Source: Bacteroidota bacterium (GTDB lineage: Bacteria > Bacteroidota > Bacteroidia > Chitinophagales > Saprospiraceae). From it: a stretch of DNA of 64,000 nucleotides. The translations under genes and the position numbers were made by a program. The notes beneath the pieces were generated by a model that searched no databases, was not told the origin of the DNA, and saw only the letters and a list, made by a program, of their open reading frames with translations. Shown here piece after piece: positions 38,101-46,114 of this stretch (its first letter is position 1; every line of letters starts with the position of its first letter). The DNA is taken from the NCBI GenBank assembly GCA_029557915.1, contig JAKQHS010000178.1, forward strand, positions 1 through 64,000, in the 5' to 3' direction.

Positions 38101-39497
38101 GGGCCTCCGGGGATACCATTCTCGATTCAGTGATCGTCATGCCCTTTGAACGGAATTTTAATCTCTGGGTCACGGATGCCAGCGGCAATCAGGATACCTG
38201 TGTGGGCAACCGTTTTCTTGCCTTCTTTGATACCCTGAACCTATGCGGAAAGAATGCCATCAAAAACCTTTCTTCCATCACCGGGAAAATTTCCATGGAA
38301 AACGGACTGGCCGTTCCCAAGGTCATTCTCTCAGCCATCGGGGATGAGCAATATCAACATCTTTCCGATGAACAGGGGACCTATATGTTTGATAAGATCA
38401 ATCCCGGCATATATAAGATGTTTCCGTATAAAAACGACGATACCCGGTCCGGAATCAGCACGGCAGACCTGATCGCCATCCAAAGACATATTCTCGGCGA
38501 AAAAATACTCAATCCGACCCAGCAGATCGCGGCGGATATCAATAAGGATGAGGTCGTCACCACCCTGGATTTGATTGAATTGCGCAAAGTGATTGTCGGG
38601 ATCTATGAGGTGTTCCCGCAAAATACTTCCTGGCGCTTCTTTGACCAGTCTCTGATGGAAAAAATGGACGATCATTCCGTTATGAAGGAGATGGAAAATC
38701 CATTCGTGGAAGCCGCGGAGAAAGAAACCAGCCAGCTGAATTTCATGGCTGTAAAAATCGGAGATGTAAACGGGAGCACCGTTCCACAGTTTGCAGCCCT
38801 TGAAAGCCGGGAACAATCAACCAGATGGCTGAATATCCCCGCCTGGAACCTGAACGAAGGGGAACAGGTCGAATTGCCCTTATCCCTGAATCTTGATGAT
38901 CTGGTCGCCCTCCAGGCCAGTATTTTCTTTGAGGACCTGGATATCCTGGGTATCAAGGAGGAGCCGGGAGCGTTGATCAAACCCCACTTCGTGGCCACCA
39001 ATCAGCTGGGAAAAGGGTATTTTAATTTCAGTTGGATTAAATCCGGACCCGCTTTCCCGGCGCAAGCTACTCACCTCGTAAGCCTGGTTCTCCGGGCAAG
39101 GCGTGACCTGGCTTTATCCGAAAAGGTCACCCTGGTACACAAATCCCTGGCTCCTGAAGCCTATCACCAGGGAGGATCCGTCTCCGCTCTTCAATTGCGA
39201 TTTGAACCCATGCAGACCGGTAAAATCCTGGACCGGGGCATTGTACTCAATCAAAATATTCCCAACCCTTTTACGGGAAGTACCCGGATCCGCTTCTCGC
39301 TGCCGGAAGCCGGGGAAACCAAGTGGACCTTTATGGACATTACCGGCCGCGTGATCCGGAGCTGGAGTCTGCCTTTCGACCGGGGCAGCCATGAAATGGT
39401 CGTGGACAAAGCAGGATTGGGAACGTCCGGCGTCCTTTATTACAGGCTGGATTTCAAGGGATACACAGAGACCCGGAAGATGATCCTTCTGGATTAA
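35121..39497 (+). CDS. Giant secreted HYR-like protein with dockerin and cohesin-like modules, T9SS type A
   Basis: This is a 1458 aa protein with a signal peptide (1-28, ending DSAFS). It has at least six cysteine-rich HYR-like repeats (for example CGNMSTCTVPVTVVDGQGP, CGNRDSLSILITVIDTS, CGNRALDTVLIQVKDT). A 'NARTFNGGSTDNC...NCDV' version of the pre-dockerin module follows, then a regulatory-like module, and a dockerin pair with SGISTAD at 1110 and DINKDEVVTTLD at 1139 (the loop Gly is Glu here, which may weaken calcium binding). The linker WRFFDQSL ends in NFMAVKIGDVN; next come a cohesin-like module (about 1234-1363, LQASIFFEDLDIL...YFNFSWIKS) and a type A sorting domain (1368-1458, IPNPFTGSTRIRFSLP, ending RKMILLD). 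No enzyme motif is visible. A terminator follows. Confidence 0.9.
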   Translation: MKTTSFLFRRSAWVFALLVQLAVDSAFSNTLFAPARYHYYQINPFEASEALGGNCHKDKQPPVAQLKMLGETECTSLQGAPWSDFLILSDNCIPNEQLYVTYKDSTYLNCEEQVILVFRKWKIKDLAGNTTVIDQMIPVQKIPLKQIELPLDVKVYCPELPDAAALGEAVPTYKGKPVSHFCGYTVDYKDKAAVLCGNSTVITRHWTITDCCNSYAIDHEQQIYYLDTTRPVLTCPAPMVFKTNVKECYSHQRIPGIAATDGCSPLGIKIQVVVDNGKTYKVGDLVILSAGNHTFEYKVTDACGNMSTCTVPVTVVDGQGPLLSCKAIEVCLITDSIRVGPEQLVDEYWDDCQGLKKVSLKIRKFVDLCGDPKDDLVFKDSVTICCAGGEDVVRVEIQATDAAGNVSYCRSDIYVTSKLNVDIECLDTVEVDCGEPLPEIIPEVIACGDYDLDTKIIFDNRDAFGIGTVIIRYIVTTAGGMQDSCQTVFEVGLEGNPFGPEDVICPPGTVTIAGCTFPDIAGIPGISLTDTARPCSQVNVNLQLDTFTDLGIPCLRITRTWTVTDVLQPGLQVICVQNIDIIDTIAPVLSGARDTTVVAGLNCTAIVDLPEVIATDCDTGIVVTNTFNAQGGNLDSIVFPLGQTRITFWGVDACGNRDSLSILITVIDTSGFGIVCQNDTIVNCGTVFVPRPAVIEASCTQVATNVLTSDTVSNKCDITHIHFKRVVTDTLGRKDSCTFTVTFRASDTLFCNQIQWPKDTLLASCGKSIHPDSLNLKPIFTFNAGSCARVVVTYKDTSLAGGGGTCTNITRRIWTVSDTCAIPPVVCRDTQLISVVDTSRPILQVPKDTCVFLAFPALCDTLLGFLGNATAQDCDPAVIIKSVVIGTTDTGGASLVRRYGLGDTRVLVIAQDACGNRALDTVLIQVKDTVRPDAVCVKSNNYFNDQGLVRVNARTFNGGSTDNCTPPAMLRFSWTKNLADTILEVNCDVIKIIRASGDTILDSVIVMPFERNFNLWVTDASGNQDTCVGNRFLAFFDTLNLCGKNAIKNLSSITGKISMENGLAVPKVILSAIGDEQYQHLSDEQGTYMFDKINPGIYKMFPYKNDDTRSGISTADLIAIQRHILGEKILNPTQQIAADINKDEVVTTLDLIELRKVIVGIYEVFPQNTSWRFFDQSLMEKMDDHSVMKEMENPFVEAAEKETSQLNFMAVKIGDVNGSTVPQFAALESREQSTRWLNIPAWNLNEGEQVELPLSLNLDDLVALQASIFFEDLDILGIKEEPGALIKPHFVATNQLGKGYFNFSWIKSGPAFPAQATHLVSLVLRARRDLALSEKVTLVHKSLAPEAYHQGGSVSALQLRFEPMQTGKILDRGIVLNQNIPNPFTGSTRIRFSLPEAGETKWTFMDITGRVIRSWSLPFDRGSHEMVVDKAGLGTSGVLYYRLDFKGYTETRKMILLD

Positions 39498-39523
39498 TTT
39501 GCACAGATTTCATTGTTTTATAC

Positions 39524-39559
39524 AGGCCTTATCCGGATAATTCCGGGTAGGGCCTTTTT
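39524..39559 (+). terminator. Rho-independent terminator
   Basis: A 13-bp stem (39524-39536 with 39543-39555, including two G-U pairs, AGGCCTTATCCGG/CCGGGTAGGGCCT) with a 6-nt loop leads into a T run. It closes the 28178-39497 stretch. Confidence 0.88.
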
Positions 39560-39686
39560 AATATGCAATAATCCTTTTAATTGTAAAAGTTTTTTATTCA
39601 GTATTTAACATATCTAGATTAATGTATAATTATAAAATATTGATTTATAATTATAATATATATTATATAACTATATAATATTAAAA

Positions 39687-39733
39687 ATACCACAAATAGG
39701 GTATTAACCCGCATGGATGGCAAGATATATTTG
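39687..39733 (+). promoter_or_regulatory. Promoter with shared operator
   Basis: ATACCACAAATAGGGTAT (39687-39704) is followed by 21 nt and TATATTTG (39726-39733). The same block, including the preceding TTAAAAATACC and the following TTTGT, is also found before the gene at 16260. Confidence 0.6.
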
Positions 39734-39946
39734 TGACATATTATTATATTATGTAATATGATAATACATGTAAGTCAGAGAATGAATAAAAATTAGATAT
39801 AATTTGATCATAATATCTAATAGTGCTATCAACCTTCTTTCCAGGTGGACCACACCCGGACTAACCTTTCTGAGATTGGATAATTGATTGTGTGCGCCTA
39901 TGCTAGCGAGATTCCCCATTGATTGCCGGTATAGCGCTCCCACAGT

Positions 39947-39968
39947 TTGGGCTGCGAAAGCAACCCAA
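39947..39968 (+). promoter_or_regulatory. GNRA-capped hairpin in the leader of the 1470 aa gene
   Basis: TTGGGCTGC-GAAA-GCAACCCAA (39947-39968) pairs over nine positions with one C-A mismatch and has a GAAA tetraloop. It is 35 nt before the ATG and has no T run, so it is more likely an RNA-stability or translation element than a terminator. Confidence 0.4.
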
Positions 39969-40003
39969 CCCCGATTATTTAATTTAACTAAAACTAAGAT
40001 CTC

Positions 40004-43000
40004 ATGGAGAAAACTACACGAAACAGAACAAGCCTAAAGGCTAGACCGGGATTATTCCAGGCCCTAATGCTCATTTTTCTTTTTGGTTGGTCGGCCAGTC
40101 AACAGTCGGCCATTGCCCAGGGTTGCGCCCTGACCTGCCATAATATTAACCTCTCCTTGGATACCGTGCAGGGAGGGGTTTCCGTAATCCTTCCGGAGCA
40201 TTTGCTTTCCGGTGAGGCTTCCTGCCCAGGGGGAGGATTCAAGGTGACGGTTTATGCACCGAACGGCGCCCTCATTGGCAACTCGGTTGATTGCAGTTGG
40301 GTGGGCTATTCCCTGATCGGTAAAGTGACGGATACTATCAGCGGCAACAGTTGTTGGGCGAAGATCAATGTGGAGGACAAAGCAGGTCCAAACCTGAATT
40401 GTGTCAGGGACACCATTCACTGCCTCGAAGTGGATGAATATTCCCTCGGGGCGGACCGGTTCCCTTTTGGCCTTGCTATTGACAATTGCGGGATTAAATC
40501 ACAGGTTTCCATTTCCATGGTATGCACCGAATATCCCTGTTCCAATACACAATTTGTAGGCCTGTGCATAAGGACGGTCATTGCCACCGACAAGTGGGGA
40601 CTGACCAGCAGCTGCCAGGACAGCCTCTGGGTATCCAGGGATTCCCTGGACAATTTAATGGGGGTCCGTGACACGGTGCTGGACTGCGCCATCGCGGACA
40701 CCATGGCCAAAGATGCCAATGGCAACCCGATCCCTCAAAGGGTGGGTACCCCTACCATCTCGGGCATCCCCGTATGGCCCAATAACAACGTTTGTAAGAT
40801 CCTGAGTAAATATACCGACGTGGTCTATCCGATTTGCGGAAGTAAAAGCAGAAAAATCCGGCGGGAATGGACCATCGTGGATTGGTGTGCCGGCGAGGAT
40901 ACGGTATTGATCCAATGGATTAAAATTGTGGACACCACAAAACCGGTCCTGGTCGACCGGGGTGAAATGTCCGCTTATGTAGGACCTCACAATTGCCAGG
41001 CTCCCGTGGACCTTACAAGTCCCGGAGCCACAGATTGCTCCGGCATCAAAGAAGTTTTTTACTCCGCGGTGGTCCTTTCAGACGGACACGGAGGATTGGG
41101 AGCGGTTTACACCGGATATATCAACGGGGGCAGCAAACGTATCTACCTCCCCTCCGGCAGGCATGAAGTACACTTTTTCGTCACCGATCATTGCGGCAAT
41201 ACGGCCCTGGATACCCTGATCATAAACGTCACGGATCATGTCCCCCCGACCCCGGTCTGTGACGAACACACCGCCACTACCCTGGATCCGGTAAGTTGCT
41301 GGGCGAGGATCTATGCATCCGACCTGGACAACGGCAGCCGGGATAACTGTTGCGGTACCCTCTACTTCGCAGTGGCCCATATGGATTCCATCACTGCTTA
41401 TACCGAACTCCTCCGCGGTAAAATCATCTCCAAATACAAAGAATCGGTTTACCACAGCAACCGGGACTTCTTTGAACAGGTGATTGACCGGTGGATCAAT
41501 TGCCATGTCTTTGAAGAATATATCGATCTCGGTTATTGCGGGGTTAACCAACTCGTGCTGAGGGTATACGAAGCCTGCCTCATACCCAAGTACGATCCGC
41601 ATGTGCATTCCGATTCAAGGCAGTCGTTTTACTGCAAGGAAGCCTACAATGGACATGATGGGGCCTACAATCAGGCCCAGGATAATGTGGACGCCCTGAT
41701 CGACTATGTCCTGAAAGGCATTGGAATGAAAGTCCAGCCGAATTTCCCGCTGGGATATCGAAATTACAGCGACTGCATGATATTTGTAAACGTAGCCGAT
41801 AAGGTGGCTCCGACCTGCGAAGTGGATGCTGAAAAAAAGGTCTACTGCGACGGGGTTCCTTATGTGGAACTGGCCTGGAATTACGGCGGTGGTAAAGATT
41901 TGCTGAACTGCTACGGCGCAAATGGAATCTACAGTCCCGATTACCTTGAACTGGATCAATACGACAACGGAGGGAAAATCAATCCTTACGAATACTTTGA
42001 TAATCCGGTTTTTGAAGACAATTGTGGAACGGTCAAGGTGGATACCACCACCACCGGCTCTATAAACAATTGCGGAGCCGGTGTCCTGACCCGTTCCTGG
42101 ACCGGTACGGATGAATGCGGCCTGCTGTCCACCACCTGCGCACAAAAACTAAAAGTATTGCACCGCTCGGATTTTGAAGTACTGTTTCCAAAGGATATAG
42201 AAACCGTCTGCCTCGACAACCCGGCCCAGTTTAATAATCCCACCGGTGAAAATTATCCGAAAATTTTCGACGATGATTGCGAACACATCGGCATTACCTT
42301 CTCGGACCAGCGGTTTGACATCGTAGCCGATGCCTGCTACAAAATCATCCGCACCTGGAAGGTGATCGACTGGTGTGCCTACGATCCGGACCAGCATTAC
42401 CGCACAAAGGATTATATCGTGGATACGGCCACCGAATACCGGGCCGTCCCGGATAAATACCAGGACCGTTTCTGTCAGTTCAGGTACCTTAAAGACAATA
42501 ACGACGGTTATATCCTGTATACCCAGATCATAAAAGTCAAAAACACCGTAGCCCCGACCATCGCCGTGGAGGACAGCGTCGTCACCTGCGCCGGCAGCGT
42601 CGAAACCTGCCTGGGCCATATCAAACTTAAAGTAAACACTACGGATGATTGTACCCCCGGTCCTGAAATGAGGTGGGTGGTCTATATTGACCGTGGGAAT
42701 GACGGATCCACAGAACAGACCTCTTATCACAGCGGTTCCACGGTCACGGTGGACTCGGATTTCGAGGTAGGACAGCATAAAATTTCTTTCCTGGTCGAGG
42801 ACATCTGTGGCAATGAAACCAGAAAAGACTTTGTGATCGATGTGGAATTGTGCAAACTTCCCACTCCGTACCTGCTCAACGGGCTTGCAGTGGACCTGAT
42901 GCCGATCGACAACAATAATGATGGTAATACGGAATCCGGAATGGTAAGGATCTGGGCCAGTGATTTTGATGCCGGAAGCACAGCCGGCTGCGGGCAGCAG

Positions 43001-44416
43001 GTGGTCGCTTTCTCCTTCTCCAGCGATACCTCTGACAAATCCAGGACCTATACCTGTGACAGCATAGGCCAAAGGTTTGTGAACATATGGGTTACGGACA
43101 GTTACGGAAACCAGGATTTCGCCTCAACCTATATCCTGATCCAGAACAATGCCAATGCCTGCGCCCCGGGTACCCAGGCCATCACCGGCACGATCACAGG
43201 CCGGATCAAAACCGAGGATCAGCTCGATGTTGAAAAAGTGAGTGTTCAATTGCAGGGCGCCAACAGCCTGCCTGCGGTGACCAAGGCGGATGGCTTGTAT
43301 GCCTTCAGCAGCATGAAGATGGGAGGATCCTATAAAGTGATGCCCAAAAAGGACATCAATCCGATGAACGGAGTCTCCACCCTGGACTTGTTGTTGATTC
43401 AAAAACACATCCTGGGCCTGCAGCCGCTGAACTCTCCCTATAAACTGATCGCAGCTGACATCAATAAATCGAACGAGATCAGCTCTGTGGACCTGGTGGA
43501 ATTGCGCAAACTGATCCTGGGCATCTACGACAAATTCCAGGGTAATGAATCCTGGAGGTTTATTCCCAAGTCACACACATTCAAGAACCCGGCCAATCCG
43601 TTTGAAAGCGGGTTTCCTGAATACCAGGATATTTCGAGCCTGGGCCATAATTCTTTTGCCGATTTCGTCGGAGTGAAAGTGGGCGATATCAATGGCACTG
43701 TAGTCGCCAACCAGTTGTTGGGAAGCGAATCCCGTGCTCCCGGAAAAGAATTCCTTCTCCGGGCCGATGACCTCTCTTTTAATGAAAGAGAGCAAATCCT
43801 GGTGCCGGTGTATGCTGCCGATTTACAACTGATTCAGGGCTACCAGTTTACTTTGAGTTTCGATCCAAAAGTCCTGAAGTTAAGCCAGGTCATTCCCGGC
43901 GCAAAGGGCATGAGCCAGGTCAATTTCGGATTGCAGCGGGCAGTTGAAGGCCGGATTACCACCAGTTGGACGACCACGCGCGCTTTGGAATCGATGGATC
44001 AACCCTTGTTTACCCTGGCTTTCAATACGCTCCGGAAGGGCAGGCTCCATGATCAGCTGTACATCAATTCGAGCGTAACGGTAGCAGAAGCTTACGACAG
44101 CCAGCACGATATCCTGAACGTCCGGCTGCAGGTGGGTTCCAAAGATGGAAAGGGTGAATTTGCCCTTCTCCAAAATACCCCGAACCCATTCCTGCATTCC
44201 ACCCGGATCGGATATCAAATGCCTGAAAGCGGGCAGGGGCTGATGAAAATTTTTGACCTGAATGGCAGGCTCGTGAAGGAGATCAACTTGAAATACCAGA
44301 AGGGATACAATGAAATCCGCATGAGCCGCAACGAACTGAAATCATCCGGGGTCCTGTATTATCAATTGCAGGCCGGGAACTTCACCGCAACGAAAAAAAT
44401 GGTGGTCATAGAGTAA
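40004..44416 (+). CDS. Giant secreted HYR-like protein with dockerin and cohesin-like modules, T9SS type A
   Basis: This is a 1470 aa protein with a long signal peptide (1-39, ending SAIAQ). It is a close paralogue of the gene at 16260 but lacks the N-terminal CUB-like module. Shared blocks include CDEHTATTLDPVSCWARIYA...YDPHVH (about 422-540) and HRSDFEVLFPKDIE (about 720). The 'IWASDFDAGS...TCDSIG' module and a regulatory-like module (about 1060-1118) precede the dockerin pair (NGVSTLD at 1122; DINKSNEISSVD at 1152). The linker WRFIPKSHTF ends DFVGVKVGDIN. A well-formed cohesin-like module follows (about 1247-1375, GYQFTLSFDPKVLKLSQV...ITTSWTTT), then a type A sorting domain (1385-1470, ending TKKMVVIE). 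No enzyme motif is visible. It has its own promoter and terminator. Confidence 0.9.
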   Translation: MEKTTRNRTSLKARPGLFQALMLIFLFGWSASQQSAIAQGCALTCHNINLSLDTVQGGVSVILPEHLLSGEASCPGGGFKVTVYAPNGALIGNSVDCSWVGYSLIGKVTDTISGNSCWAKINVEDKAGPNLNCVRDTIHCLEVDEYSLGADRFPFGLAIDNCGIKSQVSISMVCTEYPCSNTQFVGLCIRTVIATDKWGLTSSCQDSLWVSRDSLDNLMGVRDTVLDCAIADTMAKDANGNPIPQRVGTPTISGIPVWPNNNVCKILSKYTDVVYPICGSKSRKIRREWTIVDWCAGEDTVLIQWIKIVDTTKPVLVDRGEMSAYVGPHNCQAPVDLTSPGATDCSGIKEVFYSAVVLSDGHGGLGAVYTGYINGGSKRIYLPSGRHEVHFFVTDHCGNTALDTLIINVTDHVPPTPVCDEHTATTLDPVSCWARIYASDLDNGSRDNCCGTLYFAVAHMDSITAYTELLRGKIISKYKESVYHSNRDFFEQVIDRWINCHVFEEYIDLGYCGVNQLVLRVYEACLIPKYDPHVHSDSRQSFYCKEAYNGHDGAYNQAQDNVDALIDYVLKGIGMKVQPNFPLGYRNYSDCMIFVNVADKVAPTCEVDAEKKVYCDGVPYVELAWNYGGGKDLLNCYGANGIYSPDYLELDQYDNGGKINPYEYFDNPVFEDNCGTVKVDTTTTGSINNCGAGVLTRSWTGTDECGLLSTTCAQKLKVLHRSDFEVLFPKDIETVCLDNPAQFNNPTGENYPKIFDDDCEHIGITFSDQRFDIVADACYKIIRTWKVIDWCAYDPDQHYRTKDYIVDTATEYRAVPDKYQDRFCQFRYLKDNNDGYILYTQIIKVKNTVAPTIAVEDSVVTCAGSVETCLGHIKLKVNTTDDCTPGPEMRWVVYIDRGNDGSTEQTSYHSGSTVTVDSDFEVGQHKISFLVEDICGNETRKDFVIDVELCKLPTPYLLNGLAVDLMPIDNNNDGNTESGMVRIWASDFDAGSTAGCGQQVVAFSFSSDTSDKSRTYTCDSIGQRFVNIWVTDSYGNQDFASTYILIQNNANACAPGTQAITGTITGRIKTEDQLDVEKVSVQLQGANSLPAVTKADGLYAFSSMKMGGSYKVMPKKDINPMNGVSTLDLLLIQKHILGLQPLNSPYKLIAADINKSNEISSVDLVELRKLILGIYDKFQGNESWRFIPKSHTFKNPANPFESGFPEYQDISSLGHNSFADFVGVKVGDINGTVVANQLLGSESRAPGKEFLLRADDLSFNEREQILVPVYAADLQLIQGYQFTLSFDPKVLKLSQVIPGAKGMSQVNFGLQRAVEGRITTSWTTTRALESMDQPLFTLAFNTLRKGRLHDQLYINSSVTVAEAYDSQHDILNVRLQVGSKDGKGEFALLQNTPNPFLHSTRIGYQMPESGQGLMKIFDLNGRLVKEINLKYQKGYNEIRMSRNELKSSGVLYYQLQAGNFTATKKMVVIE

Positions 44417-44448
44417 ACCATTTTTAAATCATACTGTTTTTGGGATGG

Positions 44449-44488
44449 GACCCCTCTTTGCCAAAGGGCAAAGGGGGTCTTTTTTTTT
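44449..44488 (+). terminator. Rho-independent terminator
   Basis: GACCCCTCTTTGCC pairs with GGCAAAGGGGGTC (44449-44479, one bulged T) and is followed by nine T. It ends the surface-protein block, 33 nt after the last stop. Confidence 0.93.
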
Positions 44489-44550
44489 ATGGTTTGCCCG
44501 TGGTGAAATGGAATTTTTGAGCCTAAATCCGGGTTATTTTTGCACGATCA

Positions 44551-44958
44551 ATGGCCAGGGCGCTTGGAATAGATTTCGGATTTAAAAGGACCGGTCTGGC
44601 GGTGACAGACCCTCTTCGCATCTGTGTCAACCGGCTGGAAACCATCCCCACGGAAACCTTCGACCAATTCCTGGAGGATTACCTGAAAAGGGAGGAGGTG
44701 GACCTGATCGTGTTTGGAGAGCCTTTGCACAGGGATGGCACGGCCACAGCGGTAAGCATGGAGGTGCACGAAAAGGCAAAGAAACTTAAAATAAAATACC
44801 CTTCCCTGAAGATTGATTTTCAGGATGAAGAAGGAACCAGCAGAAAAGCGGTCCGCATGCTCATAGACAAGGGAACCCCTAAATCGAAGCGGAACAAGAC
44901 GTCCATTGACCAGATGAGCGCAGTGTTGATTTTACAGGAATATTTAAAACACTACTAA
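44551..44958 (+). CDS. ruvX: Holliday junction resolvase-like nuclease RuvX/YqgF
   Basis: This 135 aa protein has the RNase H-like YqgF fold: GIDFGFKRTGLAVTDP at the N-terminus with the first acidic residue, the strand LIVFGEPLHRDG, DEEGTSRKA and the C-terminal SIDQMSAVLILQEYL helix with the last acidic residue. The length is typical (about 135-140 aa). RuvX/YqgF proteins act in 16S rRNA 5' maturation and may resolve junctions. The stop is followed after 1 nt by the peptide deformylase start, so the two form an operon. Confidence 0.9.
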   Translation: MARALGIDFGFKRTGLAVTDPLRICVNRLETIPTETFDQFLEDYLKREEVDLIVFGEPLHRDGTATAVSMEVHEKAKKLKIKYPSLKIDFQDEEGTSRKAVRMLIDKGTPKSKRNKTSIDQMSAVLILQEYLKHY

Positions 44959-44959
44959 A

Positions 44960-45523
44960 ATGATTTTGCCCATATATGCCTACGGCCAGCCGGTGTTGAA
45001 GCAAACCGGAGAAGAACTTGATTTTGACCGGTTTACCGGTCTGGAGGAATTGATCTCCAATATGTGGGATACCATGTATGCAGCCAAGGGGGTGGGATTG
45101 GCCGCTCCCCAGGTCGGGCTGAGCCTCAAGCTGTTTGTAGTGGATACCACTCCTTATGAGGAGGAGGGTAAACCCTTTACCGGCATTAAGAAGGTATTCA
45201 TTAATCCGGTCAAACTGGATGAACACGGGGAAGCCTGGTCTTTTGAGGAAGGTTGCCTGAGTATCCCTGACCTGCGCGCAGAGGTTGACCGGCCGGAACG
45301 GGTAAACCTCTCCTATTTCGATGAAACGGGAACGGTCAGGGAAGAGCTCTTTGACGGGTTGAATGCCCGGGTGATCCAGCATGAATATGATCACATTCAG
45401 GGCATTCTCTTCATAGACCTGCTAAAACCCCTAAAAAAACGAATGTTGCAAAGACGGCTGGAAGCCATTAAAAAAGGCCAGGTGGAAGCAGATTACAAGC
45501 TGCGCTTTTACCGCAAACCCTGA
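44960..45523 (+). CDS. def: Peptide deformylase
   Basis: This 187 aa protein has all three deformylase motifs: GVGLAAPQ (about 48-55), EEGCLSIP with the metal-binding Cys (about 97-104) and QHEYDH with two metal-binding His and the catalytic Glu (about 139-144). It removes the N-formyl group from nascent peptides in the cytoplasm. It sits 1 nt after ruvX and overlaps the convergent ribE gene by 16 nt. Confidence 0.97.
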   Translation: MILPIYAYGQPVLKQTGEELDFDRFTGLEELISNMWDTMYAAKGVGLAAPQVGLSLKLFVVDTTPYEEEGKPFTGIKKVFINPVKLDEHGEAWSFEEGCLSIPDLRAEVDRPERVNLSYFDETGTVREELFDGLNARVIQHEYDHIQGILFIDLLKPLKKRMLQRRLEAIKKGQVEADYKLRFYRKP

Positions 45524-46113
45524 CTGCTCCTCAATTCCAGGCTTCTTTGTATATATTTACCCAAAAGGTCAAACTCGGCATTCACCCTTCGACCGGCATG
45601 GATAAACTGGAAGTTGGTATGTTCATAAGTATAAGGGATGATGGAGACCTCAAAACTATCGTTTAAAAGACCGGAAATCGTCAGGCTTACACCGTTTAAT
45701 GCAATGGAACCCTTGGGAATCACCAATGATTTGAATGGGCTGGGAAGGGTAAACTCAAAAACCCAGCTCCCGCGCCGGTCTGAACGGGCCAGGCAGGTCA
45801 GGGTGGTATCCGTATGACCCTGGACAAAATGACCGTCCATCCGGGAGTCAAAACGGATGGAACGTTCCAGATTAATCTGTTCACCCTGCCGGGCATCCGA
45901 AAAATGGGTTTTATCCAGGGTCTCCCGGATCAGGGTACAGCGGTGCCATCCGGGACCCAGCTCATCCACCGTAAGACATACACCATCATGGGCAACACTC
46001 TGGTCAATTTTTAATTCATTGGAAATCGGGGATTCCACAAAGACCTGAATATTGGATTTATCGGGCCTCAGACCGATGATCTTGCCTGAGGCCTCTATGA
46101 TACCCGTAAACAT
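45508..46113 (-). CDS. ribE: Riboflavin synthase, alpha subunit type
   Basis: I chose the ATG at 46111-46113, giving 201 aa that begin MFTGIIEASGKI, the invariant opening of riboflavin synthases; a longer open frame upstream overlaps the next gene and lacks homology-like sequence. The two lumazine-binding halves are visible, with VAHDGVCLTVDELG in the first (about 45-60) and KGSIALNGVSLTISG in the second (about 140-155), plus DGHFVQGHTDTT. The enzyme dismutates two 6,7-dimethyl-8-ribityllumazines to riboflavin. It starts 1 nt after the stop of the type B T9SS gene upstream, an odd operon partner, and overlaps def convergently by 16 nt. Confidence 0.95.
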   Translation of the reverse strand: MFTGIIEASGKIIGLRPDKSNIQVFVESPISNELKIDQSVAHDGVCLTVDELGPGWHRCTLIRETLDKTHFSDARQGEQINLERSIRFDSRMDGHFVQGHTDTTLTCLARSDRRGSWVFEFTLPSPFKSLVIPKGSIALNGVSLTISGLLNDSFEVSIIPYTYEHTNFQFIHAGRRVNAEFDLLGKYIQRSLELRSSQGLR

Positions 46114-46114
46114 A

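Larger units (their letters stand above)
39498..40003 (+). other. Long AT-rich intergenic region: terminator, operator-promoter and structured leader
   Basis: This 506 bp stretch has no credible gene. In order it holds the terminator at 39524, a very AT-rich stretch, the operator-promoter at 39687-39733, and a leader of roughly 260 nt. The leader contains an inverted repeat ATTAGATAT/ATATCTAAT (39792-39800 with 39813-39821) and a GAAA-capped hairpin (39947-39968). The base composition changes sharply from AT-rich to balanced near 39830. Confidence 0.6.

Noticed and set aside
39498-40003. A tRNA or small protein gene in the long intergenic region
   Set aside because: No cloverleaf with a TTCGA-type loop and no open frame with a plausible start and composition could be found.
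11131-44416. Classical cellulosome
   Set aside because: No glycoside hydrolase, carbohydrate esterase or named carbohydrate-binding family was recognised in any dockerin protein.
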